A DNA stretch of 64,000 bases from JBGSOV01 sp041738935 (GCA_041738935.1 JBGSOV010000015.1:24629-88628), one strand, 5' to 3'. Positions 1 through 8,825 are shown, counted from the stretch's first letter. The notes: a model not told the origin generated them from the letters alone. Translations and numbers: made by a program.

Positions 1-816
1 GAAGTAATTATTACCAAACTGGGTCCGAGCACGTTTTATACGATGATTGATAATGGCAGTGCTGACAATGCGGCGCTTAAAGGAACAGAGCAATTTGTCG
101 ATCGAGCCTTAACGGCAGAAGTAATCAAACGTATTCTCCTTGGCGCGATTGGTGGAGCAACCACCGGACTCGACACGTTAAACCGAGAAGCCTTTGCAGA
201 GGGGGTCAACGCAACTGCAGATTCACCAGCAAAGCAGCTGCTAATAAGTATTCGTGATGCGTTGGCATACGGAAACGGCGATGCACAGCGCCAAGAGGCA
301 CTCAACAAGCTTCATCAACAAATTATGGACATCTTCCCTAAAGACATCGATAATCGTTTCGCTTCACCAAGTGTCAAACTGCTTTCAGAAATTTTCCCTC
401 CCGCTCGCGCCGGAACAAAACCAGAAGATAATATTGATGGTCGAGTGTGGGCAGATCAATTGGAACAGGTTTTTCTCTTGTGGACAGAAGCAACTGTTCC
501 GAATACATGTTTGATCGAAAGTAATGTGGCTGTTGCTAATAATTTTCTCAGCCCCCCACCAACTGTGTCTCAGCAAGATACTCCTCCTATCGCTTGTAAC
601 GAAGTCAATGCCGAAATCGAACTGCCGGCAGGGTCACTTCCTTCACTCGCTGGTTTATTCCCACCGGTCGATGGGGCGACACTCCCAACACCAAATCCTG
701 CCAGTAATGATGGCGGCGGCGGACAAACACCTACCGGACCAGGCACTTTACCTTCTTGGCCGCCTACAATCAATCCAGGAAATATGAACGTCTCCAGTCC
801 ACGTGGCATGGACTGA
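1..816 (+). CDS. Unknown protein, 5' end outside window
   Basis: The frame is open from the first base, so the real start lies upstream; about 271 codons are visible and the stop is TGA. An internal ATG at 43 exists but the reading continues before it. The visible part is mostly helical and charged, then changes near residue 180 into a Pro/Gly/Thr/Ser-rich low-complexity tail (NDGGGGQTPTGPG), typical of an exported or surface-attached linker. No family was recognised. Two or three Cys residues lie in the half before the tail. A clear intrinsic terminator follows at 860-893, so the gene ends its own transcription unit and is separate from the copper operon. Confidence 0.6.
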   Translation, partial: EVIITKLGPSTFYTMIDNGSADNAALKGTEQFVDRALTAEVIKRILLGAIGGATTGLDTLNREAFAEGVNATADSPAKQLLISIRDALAYGNGDAQRQEALNKLHQQIMDIFPKDIDNRFASPSVKLLSEIFPPARAGTKPEDNIDGRVWADQLEQVFLLWTEATVPNTCLIESNVAVANNFLSPPPTVSQQDTPPIACNEVNAEIELPAGSLPSLAGLFPPVDGATLPTPNPASNDGGGGQTPTGPGTLPSWPPTINPGNMNVSSPRGMD

Positions 817-859
817 TCCCAGGACGGCATCCGCTATATTGACAACCGACTAAAAATCA

Positions 860-893
860 AAAACAGTCCGCCTGCTCGGCGGACTGTTTTTTG
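860..893 (+). terminator. Intrinsic terminator
   Basis: AAAACAGTCCGCC and GGCGGACTGTTTT form a 13-bp perfect stem around a 5-base TGCTC loop, followed by TT. The flanking A and T runs make it usable on both strands. It closes the gene ending at 816. Confidence 0.85.
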
Positions 894-1037
894 ATGGTTT
901 GACAGTCAAGATTGCCGAAAAATCTTGTTCGCTATTCGATTTCGTAAATTTCTCGGTTCAAGATATGAGTCCTGAACCGGCGAGAGATAGTACTATGCAG
1001 CGTTTTTCTGGCATTCTCAATTTTTTGCTTTTTTCTC

Positions 1038-1066
1038 TTGACCCATACCCATGGTGGGGGTATTTT
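1038..1066 (+). promoter_or_regulatory. Candidate csoR promoter with CsoR-type operator in the spacer
   Basis: TTGACC (1038-1043) and TATTTT (1061-1066) are separated by 17 bases. The spacer and first -10 bases hold ATACCC-N7-GGGTAT (1045-1063), a pseudo-palindrome of G/C tracts with TA ends like the operators described for Cu(I)-responsive CsoR. Bound repressor would cover both promoter elements, which suggests autoregulation of the whole copper operon. A second TATAAT at 1083-1088 lacks a well placed -35. The promoter assignment is inference from spacing. Confidence 0.55.
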
Positions 1067-1092
1067 TGAAACGACGACTCTTTATAATCTCC

Positions 1093-1368
1093 ATGATCGA
1101 TCCCCTCAAATCGCAGGCAGTAATCAATCTCAAAAAGGCACAAGGGCAAATCAGCCATGTGCTCAAGATGATTGAAAAAGAAGAATATTGTATTGATATT
1201 GCAAGCCAGATCAATGCAGCGCTCGGCTTACTCAAAAAGTCGAACAGCCATATTCTCGAAAGCCACTTGATGACCTGCGGCCCCAAAAATCTCGCACAAA
1301 ATGATCCGAGTAAGCGAGAAAAATTTATCAAAGAATTGGTACGCGTCTTTAGCATCACGAATAAATAG
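1093..1368 (+). CDS. csoR: CsoR-type copper-sensing repressor
   Basis: A 91-residue all-helical DUF156 (CsoR/RcnR/FrmR family) protein. C33, H58 and C62 have the same spacing (25 and 4) as the Cu(I) ligands Cys-His-Cys of known CsoR proteins. CstR-type sulfur sensors lack the His, and RcnR/FrmR usually have an N-terminal His ligand that is absent here. It should bind operator DNA without copper and release it when Cu(I) binds. An in-frame ATG at 1051 would add 14 residues but lies inside the candidate operator and before the predicted transcription start, so the ATG at 1093 is preferred. First gene of an operon with an oxidase and CopA, which supports copper rather than nickel or formaldehyde sensing. 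Confidence 0.88.
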   Translation: MIDPLKSQAVINLKKAQGQISHVLKMIEKEEYCIDIASQINAALGLLKKSNSHILESHLMTCGPKNLAQNDPSKREKFIKELVRVFSITNK

Positions 1369-1385
1369 TGCATTTTTCCAAAATC

Positions 1386-1781
1386 ATGAACACATACGCT
1401 TTCATCATCGAAGTCCAAACGGATTTTGATCAAACAGTTACGGCGGCGCTGAGCGCCATCGAGGCACACCATTTCAAAACCTTGCATATCCACGATGTGC
1501 AGGCGACGCTTGCGAGCAAAGGCATCGAACATCCGCCTTACAAATTGATCGAGTTCTGCCGTGCACCTGCTTCCAAAAAAGCACTCGATATCGACCCTTT
1601 GGTGGGACTGTTTCTTCCTTGCAAAATCGTTGTTTTTGAGCACGATGGTGGCATTCATGTTGCTGCTCTGCGTCCGCAAATTATCGGACACTTCTTCGAG
1701 GACGCTGACTTGCAGGCACTCGTCACTCAGATTGATGCTGATGTAAAAAAACTGATGGAAACTTTTTCTTCCACATTATGA
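1386..1781 (+). CDS. DUF302 family protein
   Basis: A 131-residue soluble protein. The pattern AFIIEVQTDFDQTV, then VLxxKG-like TLASKGIEHPPYKLIEFCR and LLPCKIVVFE, is that of DUF302 (PF03625), a small alpha/beta fold whose biochemical role is unsettled and which often sits near copper or sulfur metabolism genes. Two Cys residues fall in the expected places (EFCRAP and FLPCKIVV). A GTG at 1368, overlapping the csoR stop, would give 6 more residues; the ATG at 1386 matches the family start better. Its stop overlaps the start of the oxidase gene (ATGA), so the two are probably translationally coupled. Role in copper handling is inferred from the operon only. Confidence 0.75.
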   Translation: MNTYAFIIEVQTDFDQTVTAALSAIEAHHFKTLHIHDVQATLASKGIEHPPYKLIEFCRAPASKKALDIDPLVGLFLPCKIVVFEHDGGIHVAALRPQIIGHFFEDADLQALVTQIDADVKKLMETFSSTL

Positions 1782-3499
1782 AAAAAGCTTTTTTCATAAC
1801 ACTCGCTCTCATAATCGTGGGACTCGGTGGATGCAATCTGCAAACGCCATTTTCTCGTTCCGTACAAAATAGCCGATTTGAAAATAATAGTGACGAAGCG
1901 TGTTTGTCTGGCGCAGAGCCTTGTAATTCACCAAGCTATCACGGACAAATGGGCGGAATGATGGGGCACAACATGGGGAATAGGGGTTTCGGCTTGATGA
2001 TGAACGGCAGTGACAATGGTGAAAAATTTGCAGATAGCACTGTCAATCTCCCTGAAGTAGAGCCGACGAAAATCGTCACTTTGCAAGATGGTGATAGCTT
2101 TCAGATGACAGCCGAAATCGTACAACAAGAAGTCGGCAATCGAACAATCCGCCGTCTCGCTTACAATAGGCAAATTCCCGGCCCGTTACTCGAAGTCGAG
2201 AAAAACGCTACTATCACGCTCATTCTCACTAATCATCTGCCATTGCCTACGACGCTGCATTCGCACGGGGTGCGTGTTGATGATGATTTTGATGGCGTGC
2301 CGTTTGACATGGGTGGTAATCAAGCACCGATCAAACCCGGCGAAAGTTTTTCGTACACACTCACTTTTCCCGATACAGGAGTCTATTGGTATCATCCGCA
2401 CATTCGCGAAGATTACACCCAAGAAATGGGACTCTATGGCAACTTTCATGTGACCGAAGAGAATTATTGGAATCCGGTCAACAGAGAAGAATTTTTGATT
2501 CTGGATGATTTTTCCGAAAATGATCCCTTTTACACAGATGTAACCAATAAGACACTGATGGGCAGATACGGTAATCTGCTACTCGTCAACAATCAAGAAG
2601 ATTTTCGACTCGAAGTCGAGCAAGGCGAGCGTATCCGCTTTTTTACAACCAACACCGCCAATACCAGAACCTTTGACTTTGCGATTCCAGGACAAACGCT
2701 CCAGATTGTTGGCGGTGATCTTGGTCGCATTGAAAAAGAATTTGTAACCGATCATTTTGTGATTGCTCCGGCAGAACGGGTGATTTTTGAGGTCAGTTTT
2801 GATGAGCCGGGCACATTTGCCATCGAGCATCGCGGTCAAAAAATCGGTGAGATATTAGTCGCAGAAAATCCGGTATCTTCCCCAGACACTAAGGTGCTTG
2901 TACTTCGTGAAAATCCAATTGATTACGCCGTGATTCGTGAGAATTTTGAGCAATTGTTGCGGCAGCCGATCGACAAAAAATTGCGCCTCACTATTGGCAT
3001 GAAAGGCATGTCTGACGAAATGGGGATGATGGGCGGTGGAATGACTAATATGGGTTCTGTTTCTGGCGCTACTCATTCAGACGAAGCTGGTATCGAGTGG
3101 GAAGACAACATGCCGCCAATGAATGCCATGAGCACCGATCAAATGGTAGAATGGAGAATAATTGATGAAACCGATCCGCAGAATCCCAAGACGAATGTCG
3201 AGATGAATGAAAATTGGGTTTTTGCCAAAGACGAGCTCGTCAAAATTGAAATTTTTAATGACCCGACTTCGATGCATCCGATGCAGCATCCAATCCACTT
3301 TCATGGGCAGCGGTTTGTTGTTTTGACCCGTGACGGCATTCCCAACGAAAATCTCCAATGGAAAGACACTGTTTTGATCCGCGATGGAGAAACCATTCAG
3401 ATTTTGCTCGAGACTTCCAATCCCGGCAAATGGATTGCACATTGTCATATTGCCGAGCACATGCACGCCGGGATGATGTTTAACTTTCGTGTCCAATAA
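1778..3499 (+). CDS. Multicopper oxidase lipoprotein, Met-rich
   Basis: A 573-residue three-domain cupredoxin protein. The N-terminus MKKAFFITLALIIVGLGGCN is a lipoprotein signal with a GGC lipobox, so it should be anchored outside the membrane. Copper-site motifs are in order: HSHG near residue 161, YWYHPH near 203, HPIHFHG near 505 and HCHIAEHMHAGM near 555, giving the HCHx3Hx4M type 1 site and the trinuclear cluster ligands. Two Met/Gly-rich stretches (about residues 50-75 and 405-420) resemble the Met-rich segments of CueO/PcoA-type cuprous oxidases. The likely job is oxidation of toxic Cu(I) to Cu(II) with O2 outside the cytoplasm. A laccase- or SufI-like role is possible but the Met-rich loops and the operon favour copper resistance. 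Confidence 0.88.
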   Translation: MKKAFFITLALIIVGLGGCNLQTPFSRSVQNSRFENNSDEACLSGAEPCNSPSYHGQMGGMMGHNMGNRGFGLMMNGSDNGEKFADSTVNLPEVEPTKIVTLQDGDSFQMTAEIVQQEVGNRTIRRLAYNRQIPGPLLEVEKNATITLILTNHLPLPTTLHSHGVRVDDDFDGVPFDMGGNQAPIKPGESFSYTLTFPDTGVYWYHPHIREDYTQEMGLYGNFHVTEENYWNPVNREEFLILDDFSENDPFYTDVTNKTLMGRYGNLLLVNNQEDFRLEVEQGERIRFFTTNTANTRTFDFAIPGQTLQIVGGDLGRIEKEFVTDHFVIAPAERVIFEVSFDEPGTFAIEHRGQKIGEILVAENPVSSPDTKVLVLRENPIDYAVIRENFEQLLRQPIDKKLRLTIGMKGMSDEMGMMGGGMTNMGSVSGATHSDEAGIEWEDNMPPMNAMSTDQMVEWRIIDETDPQNPKTNVEMNENWVFAKDELVKIEIFNDPTSMHPMQHPIHFHGQRFVVLTRDGIPNENLQWKDTVLIRDGETIQILLETSNPGKWIAHCHIAEHMHAGMMFNFRVQ

Positions 3500-3517
3500 C
3501 TTTCTTTCTTTCCTTTC

Positions 3518-4762
3518 ATGAAAATCTTCCCTTCAATTCTCTTGGCTCTTCCTGTGCTTTTGGTGCTCGCAGGATGCGCTATGCCAGATGCTTCCGAATC
3601 ACCTACACCATCCAAAACTACTGCAAGTAGTGGTGCTCTCACAATTCTCGACAACAATATCGACCTCGGCGAAATCCCGATCGAAGGCGGTGATGTCGAA
3701 GTGGCTTTTACTTTTACCAATGACGGAGAAGAAGCCGTGACGCTGCTTGGCGGTGAAACGAGTTGTATGTGTACAGAAGCAGTAGTCAAAACGAATGACG
3801 GTGTCACTTCGCCGCGTATCAAAATGGCAGGACATGGTGCAACCGCAAAGCTCGACCAAGTGGTGCAACCCGGCGAGCAGGCAACGCTGGTCGCCATATT
3901 CGATCCGATGGCGCATGGTCCAAACGCCCTCGGCGTGATCAAGCGCGATGTGATTCTCCAGACCAATTCGCAAACGACACCTCAAGTGCGATTTTCCTTT
4001 CAAGGGAATGTAATCAAAGGTTCACAAAAGTCCGCAGTCGCTTTCCCGACTCCAACAGCAGGCGATACAGAAATTTTTGCTTTTGCCGAAACTTCCTACG
4101 ATTTTGGTACGATCAAACAATCTGGTGGCAAAGTCTCGCATGATTTTGCCTTTGTCTACAATGGAGATGAACCGCTCAAGATCACAGGTGTTCCGACGAG
4201 TTGCGCTTGTACCAGCGCAAAAGTAACGCCAACGACTTTGCAACCGGGTGATACCGGTGTGCTCACTGTTACCTTTAATCCCAACTTGCACGAAGAACCG
4301 ACTGGAAAATTTTTCAAGACGGTGTCTTTGCTGACCGAACCTGCTTTGGCAGAAATGCCAGAAGTAAAGATCTGGACAGAAATCGATCTTGACCTGGGAG
4401 CCGAAGCTTTCGAACTCAAATCTACGCATGATGAGTCCGAAGAAGAAGAGCACGAAGAACCAGAATATTCTTCCATTACTCCTGAGGTGTTTGCGTCAAT
4501 GCTCCAGCAAAAAGACTTTGTCCTGATTGATACTCATATTCCAGAACAACAGCATATCGAAGGCACGGATGCGTTTATTCCTTACGACACCATCTTGGAA
4601 TCAGCCGAACTCCCCACAGACAAAAATACCAAGATCGTACTCTATTGTCGTAGTGGCAGCATGAGTCGCGCGGCAGCGTATCAGCTTGCCGAAGAAGGCT
4701 ATAGCAATGTCTATGATCTCGTCGGCGGCAAAATCGCCTATGATGATTTTATCGTAGAATAA
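3518..4762 (+). CDS. Lipoprotein with two DUF1573 domains and a rhodanese domain
   Basis: A 414-residue protein with a lipobox signal (LLVLAGCAM). Two DUF1573 immunoglobulin-like domains (about residues 45-165 and 188-290) each carry the family CxC signature (SCMCTEA and SCACTSA). An acidic linker (ESEEEEHEEPEY) leads to a C-terminal rhodanese domain (about 318-414) with the active-site loop CRSGSMS and the nucleophilic Cys in place. The paired CxC motifs could bind metal, and rhodanese would handle sulfane sulfur or thiols; neither substrate is known. The acidic linker is probably a flexible spacer. A T-poor hairpin separates it from the next gene. This combination next to a multicopper oxidase is unusual to me. 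Confidence 0.85.
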   Translation: MKIFPSILLALPVLLVLAGCAMPDASESPTPSKTTASSGALTILDNNIDLGEIPIEGGDVEVAFTFTNDGEEAVTLLGGETSCMCTEAVVKTNDGVTSPRIKMAGHGATAKLDQVVQPGEQATLVAIFDPMAHGPNALGVIKRDVILQTNSQTTPQVRFSFQGNVIKGSQKSAVAFPTPTAGDTEIFAFAETSYDFGTIKQSGGKVSHDFAFVYNGDEPLKITGVPTSCACTSAKVTPTTLQPGDTGVLTVTFNPNLHEEPTGKFFKTVSLLTEPALAEMPEVKIWTEIDLDLGAEAFELKSTHDESEEEEHEEPEYSSITPEVFASMLQQKDFVLIDTHIPEQQHIEGTDAFIPYDTILESAELPTDKNTKIVLYCRSGSMSRAAAYQLAEEGYSNVYDLVGGKIAYDDFIVE

Positions 4763-4771
4763 TCTTCTATC

Positions 4772-4805
4772 GCCGAGGTGGTTATTTACAAATAACTACC
4801 TCGGC
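4772..4805 (+). promoter_or_regulatory. Strong hairpin inside the copper operon
   Basis: GCCGAGGTGGTTATTT pairs with AATAACTACCTCGGC around an ACA loop with one bulge. No run of T follows (ACTTTGTGG), so it is a poor terminator. It may stabilise the upstream mRNA segment or tune copA expression. Confidence 0.5.
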
Positions 4806-4834
4806 ACTTTGTGGAAGCCAATCGCGAACTCTCT

Positions 4835-5242
4835 ATGAAAAAATCCTTGCTCGCTACCATCGGCACCAAAAAAGTAGTAGCGGACGCCTTTCAACTCGCT
4901 ATCAATACACTGATTGCACTTACTATTTTAGTGTTGATTTTATTTGTCGGTCAAAAGATCTACACGCTATTCTTCTTCCCGAGTCAGCAACATTTTATCC
5001 ATGACCTTGTGTTTTTATTGGTTCTCGTAAAAATTTTTCGTTTGCTGTTGTCCTACTTCAAACATCATCGGATCAGTATTCAACATGTGGTTGAAATCTC
5101 GATCATTGCTCCTGCTATCGAGCTCGTGTTTGCGAGTGATCTCCATTCGCCTTTTGTGCTCGGCGTGTTTCTCGTCTATTCTCTCGCGAATCTGATGATC
5201 TATATTTTCTTCTTTGAAAAACTCAAATACGCTTCTTCTTAA
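4835..5242 (+). CDS. PsiE-like membrane protein
   Basis: A 135-residue protein with four predicted membrane segments (about residues 15-37, 50-67, 80-96 and 105-128). The order of helices and the VEISIIAPAIELVF stretch fit the PsiE family (PF06146), small inner-membrane proteins of unknown mechanism first noted in phosphate starvation. The upstream in-frame GTG at 4811 directly abuts the hairpin; the ATG at 4835 followed by Lys residues is a more natural start. It lies 11 bases before copA on the same strand and is presumably cotranscribed. A copper link is by position only. Confidence 0.65.
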   Translation: MKKSLLATIGTKKVVADAFQLAINTLIALTILVLILFVGQKIYTLFFFPSQQHFIHDLVFLLVLVKIFRLLLSYFKHHRISIQHVVEISIIAPAIELVFASDLHSPFVLGVFLVYSLANLMIYIFFFEKLKYASS

Positions 5243-5253
5243 CCAATTTTCTT

Positions 5254-7485
5254 ATGGAACATTCACATCAGCCAGAAAATAAGCAAACAGTTCGGTTCCA
5301 CATCAACGGCATGAGTTGCACTTCTTGTGTCATGCACATCGAAAAAGCTCTCGGTGGTCTCGCAGGAGTCGAGCACGTTGCGGTCAACTTTGCGACAGAG
5401 AATGCGACGGTGACATTTGATCCCGCCAAAGTTTCCACTACCGATTTTTTGGCAGCAGTCAAAAAAGTCGGTTACGAGGCGATACTTCCAACGAATACTG
5501 ACGTACATCATCACATGGAACATGCTACTGGCGAAGATCATTCTGCGCATGCTGCCGCCGAGTCCGGTTCGGAGATCAAGACTCGCCTGCAAAAACTTGT
5601 GACTGCCTTCGTCCTCAGCATTGTTATTTTGCTTCTTTCCTTCGTCTTTTCCGTTCCGTACGGCATGGAAGTGATGATGATTCTTTCCCTCGTGATGCTG
5701 GCATATAGCGGGCGCGAATTTTTTACACGAGGAATCCCTGGATTACTCAAAGGTCAACCCGGCATGGATACACTCGTCGCGTTGGGGGTTGGCGCTGCAT
5801 TTTTGTATTCCGCATACAACACGCTGTTTACCGCAGGAGAGGAAGAATATTTTATGGATGTGGCGATTATCACTACTTTTATTCTGCTTGGTCGTTATCT
5901 CGAAGCGCGAGCGAAGGGAAGCGCGAGTGCAGCGATCAAAAAACTCCTGCAGCTTTCGGCAAAAGAAGCGCACAAGATTATGGCAGATAGCAGCACCAAA
6001 GATGTTCCTCTCGACCAAGTGCAAGTCGAAGATTTGCTGCGCGTCAAACCCGGCGAAAAAATCCCTGTCGATGGCACAATCGAAGAAGGCAATGCCACGA
6101 TAGACGAAGCGATGGTCACTGGCGAAAGTATTCCGGTCGACAAACAGCAAGGCGATCTGGTGATCGGCGCGACGATCAACGGCAACACGACTTTTACGAT
6201 GCGCGCCAAAAAAGTCGGCTCCCAAACCATGCTGGCGCAAATCGTGAATATGGTGCAAGAAGCGCAAATGTCCAAAGCGCCCATTCAAAAACTGGTCGAT
6301 ATTGTCTCCGGCTATTTTGTCTGGGGAGTAGTGGCGATTGCAATGATGACCTTTTCGATCTGGTGGTCGGTAGTGGGTGTTCCGGTTTCGACAGCGCTTT
6401 TAATCACTGTCTCTGTCTTGATCATTGCTTGCCCGTGCGCGCTTGGGCTTGCGACGCCGATTTCGATCGTGGTCGGTTCGGGCAAGGGGGCAACGATGGG
6501 GATTTTGATTAAAAAAGCCGAAAGCCTCGAGAAGACTCACAAAATCACGGCAATCGTTTTTGACAAAACCGGCACAATCACTAAGGGCGAACCTGCCGTG
6601 CAAGAGTTTGTTGATTTGACAGATAACAAATCCAAGACATTTTCGTTGGCGCTTGCTCTTGAACAAAATTCCGAACATCCGCTCGCTAAAAGCATCATTC
6701 ACTTTGCCGAAGCGCAAGCAGGCATCGAACGATTACAAGTTACCGATTTTGCAGCAGTAACAGGCAAAGGTGTGCGCGGTACTATCGATGGCAAAAACTA
6801 TGTTTTGGGAGGATCGCGCTATTTGGATGAGCTGCAACTCCTTGATGCACGCGCCAAAGAGCAGATCACAGCTTGGCAAGAAAACGGCTACACCGTGCTG
6901 ATCTTGGCAGACGATGCCAAAGCACTGGGAATATTCGGTGTGCAAGACGGTGTCAAAGAAAGTTCTGAGGCAGCGATTGAACTTTTGAAGCGGCGCGGCA
7001 TTCGTACAGTGATGCTGACAGGTGACAATCAAAAAGTAGCCGATCATATTGCCGCAGCAGTCAGAATCGATGAAGTGCATGCGGAGATGACTCCTGACCG
7101 CAAAAGACAGGTTATTGCCGATTTGCAGAAGGAAAAACATTTTGTGGCAATGGTCGGCGATGGTATCAACGACAGTCCGGCACTAGCGCAAGCCAATGTC
7201 GGTATCGCCATGGGGACTGGGACCGATATCGCTATGGAAGCAGGGGATATTGTGCTTGTCAAAGGCGATTTGATGAAAGCAGTCGAGGCGATCGAACTTT
7301 CGCGTGCGACTTTGCGCAACATCAAACAGAATCTGTTTTGGGCGTTCTTCTACAATTCGGTGGGAATTCCGGTGGCGGCTTTTGGGCTGCTTAATCCGGC
7401 ATTCTCGGCGGCAGCCATGGCATTTTCTTCTGTCTCGGTAGTACTGAATGCGCTTCGTCTCAAGCTCTTTAAGGCGCGAGTGTAA
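5254..7485 (+). CDS. copA: Copper-exporting P1B-type ATPase
   Basis: A 743-residue heavy-metal ATPase. An N-terminal HMA domain (about 12-78) has the Cu(I)-binding GMSCTSC loop. A His-rich linker (DVHHHMEHATGEDHSAHA) follows before the membrane region. The CPC transport motif (CPCALGLATP) is near residue 392, the phosphorylated Asp in DKTGTIT near 435, HPLA near 474 and the hinge GDGINDSPALA near 634. Together these define a P1B-1 Cu(I) exporter, full length for the family. It is the last gene of the csoR operon and ends against a converging gene with only a T-rich stretch between. Ag(I) is also a plausible substrate, as for other members. Confidence 0.95.
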   Translation: MEHSHQPENKQTVRFHINGMSCTSCVMHIEKALGGLAGVEHVAVNFATENATVTFDPAKVSTTDFLAAVKKVGYEAILPTNTDVHHHMEHATGEDHSAHAAAESGSEIKTRLQKLVTAFVLSIVILLLSFVFSVPYGMEVMMILSLVMLAYSGREFFTRGIPGLLKGQPGMDTLVALGVGAAFLYSAYNTLFTAGEEEYFMDVAIITTFILLGRYLEARAKGSASAAIKKLLQLSAKEAHKIMADSSTKDVPLDQVQVEDLLRVKPGEKIPVDGTIEEGNATIDEAMVTGESIPVDKQQGDLVIGATINGNTTFTMRAKKVGSQTMLAQIVNMVQEAQMSKAPIQKLVDIVSGYFVWGVVAIAMMTFSIWWSVVGVPVSTALLITVSVLIIACPCALGLATPISIVVGSGKGATMGILIKKAESLEKTHKITAIVFDKTGTITKGEPAVQEFVDLTDNKSKTFSLALALEQNSEHPLAKSIIHFAEAQAGIERLQVTDFAAVTGKGVRGTIDGKNYVLGGSRYLDELQLLDARAKEQITAWQENGYTVLILADDAKALGIFGVQDGVKESSEAAIELLKRRGIRTVMLTGDNQKVADHIAAAVRIDEVHAEMTPDRKRQVIADLQKEKHFVAMVGDGINDSPALAQANVGIAMGTGTDIAMEAGDIVLVKGDLMKAVEAIELSRATLRNIKQNLFWAFFYNSVGIPVAAFGLLNPAFSAAAMAFSSVSVVLNALRLKLFKARV

Positions 7486-7503
7486 CAAGAGATTTTTTTT
7501 ATG

Positions 7504-7854
7504 CTACTTTCTTTGATACGCCACCAAACCAAATAGGGCAGTTGGAATAATTGCCCAAAGTGCTCCCACAAAACCAGCATAAGAACTGTAAAGCGCAATC
7601 CCGAGTAGGAAAATAAGCGCAAGCCCAATTGCTGACGGTGCCGCGAATTTGCGCATGGTTCCTTCGCGCACCGAAACGAGCAATCCAGCAGCTAATACCA
7701 GCTGGATGATGCCCAGACCAGTCCAAAATACCGCTGGCAATGTCTCAAGTGCCCAGACACTAGCTATGTCTTCGTAATTCCCCATCATGTAGACGCTGCC
7801 AGTCATAGTCCAAAGCGCCAGTATGACTTGTAGGATAGAAATAAATATTTTCAT
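7504..7854 (-). CDS. Small four-helix membrane protein, DoxX-like
   Basis: A 116-residue protein with four hydrophobic helices (about residues 1-19, 38-58, 67-86 and 92-112) and short loops. The layout, with TLPAVFWTGLGIIQLVLAAGLL in the second helix, resembles DoxX-like/DUF4345-type small membrane proteins; no catalytic motif is visible. The frame stays open upstream to 7974 but there overlaps the next minus-strand gene; ATGs exist at 7875 and 7854. Downstream of, and perhaps cotranscribed with, the START-domain gene at 7895-8341. Confidence 0.6.
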   Translation of the reverse strand: MKIFISILQVILALWTMTGSVYMMGNYEDIASVWALETLPAVFWTGLGIIQLVLAAGLLVSVREGTMRKFAAPSAIGLALIFLLGIALYSSYAGFVGALWAIIPTALFGLVAYQRK

Positions 7855-7894
7855 ATTGTTTAACAAATTATTCATTCTAAAAGAGTGTATCGTT

Positions 7895-8341
7895 TTATTC
7901 TTCGCAAACCTCTTTGAAGTATTGGAGTGCTTTTGGCCAAGCGCCATCAAACATTTCTTGGAATGCTTCATCAAGGGTCATCACAACTTCAAACATCGTT
8001 TCGTCATTACTCATTTTTTTGAAAGAGTATTCCTCTAACGAGCCAATCCACTTGCGCATCATTTCGTCCGTTAGTTCCACTTCGATATTTTGTGAATCTA
8101 CCATAGCAATGTGCTTAGCTCTGATATACTCGTTTGGTCTCAATTCTTCTATAATCACTTTGGTTCCGCCATGTGATGGATCAAAGAAAGAAATATATTC
8201 TCCTTCTTTCCATTCTCCTTCATAGGTCATGCCTTCGCCCCATGCCTTCGCCCAGTCGGCATATACCGTCTTATCCATGATTTTGTTGAACACAAAATCT
8301 TGCGGTCTATTAATTACGATTGAGTATGTAAGTGTTTTCAT
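7895..8341 (-). CDS. SRPBCC/AHSA1-type START-like domain protein
   Basis: A 148-residue single-domain protein. The opening TYSIVINRPQDFVFNKIMD, an amphipathic segment around YADWAKAWGEG, then GGTKVIIEELRPNEYI and a long C-terminal helix (FQEMFDGAWPKALQYFKEV) follow the helix-grip pattern of AHSA1-like SRPBCC proteins, which bind hydrophobic ligands or chaperone clients. The ATG at 8341 gives the normal family start; the open frame continues to 8410 without a plausible start. Ligand unknown. Confidence 0.75.
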   Translation of the reverse strand: MKTLTYSIVINRPQDFVFNKIMDKTVYADWAKAWGEGMTYEGEWKEGEYISFFDPSHGGTKVIIEELRPNEYIRAKHIAMVDSQNIEVELTDEMMRKWIGSLEEYSFKKMSNDETMFEVVMTLDEAFQEMFDGAWPKALQYFKEVCEE

Positions 8342-8459
8342 AATATTTTTCTTAAAAAGAAAAAGTTTTATAGATAATTCGTTTTCAAAACACAATAACA
8401 GGCACACCATTATTCTTCTCTAAAATATTTCAAAAAATCAAATACATTCACTTTTCACT

Positions 8460-8825
8460 TTATTTCCGTAGGATTTTTTCCATCGTTTTTCCCTTTGCTA
8501 ACTCGTCGATCAGCTTATCTAAGTAGCGAATTTCTCGCATGGTTGTATCTTCGATATTCTCTATCCGAACACCACAAACCATGCCTTTGATTAAAACACG
8601 CAAAGGATTCAAGAGAGGAGCTTTCGTAAAGAAAGTCTCAAAGTCTATTTGTTTTTTTAGTTGGGATTCTAATGTTTTCTGACTATATCCTGTCAACCAA
8701 CGAATGATTTCATCGACTTCTTCTTTCTTCCGCCCTTTTTTCTCTACCTTGGCAACTAAAAGAGGATACACTCTCGCAAAGCTCATTGTGTAAATCCGTG
8801 GTCTTGTCGTCTTTGTGTCATTCAC
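8460..8825 (-). CDS. DUF2200 family protein
   Basis: A 121-residue protein with the DUF2200 hallmark RIYTMSFARVYPLLVAKVEKK, then EVDEIIRWLTGY and a Lys-rich helical end. Function is unknown; members are small, soluble and widespread. Start at 8825 keeps a short hydrophilic lead; a second ATG at 8786 begins at MSFARV and would remove part of the conserved motif. It lies 26 bases downstream of miaB on the same strand. Confidence 0.8.
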   Translation of the reverse strand: MNDTKTTRPRIYTMSFARVYPLLVAKVEKKGRKKEEVDEIIRWLTGYSQKTLESQLKKQIDFETFFTKAPLLNPLRVLIKGMVCGVRIENIEDTTMREIRYLDKLIDELAKGKTMEKILRK

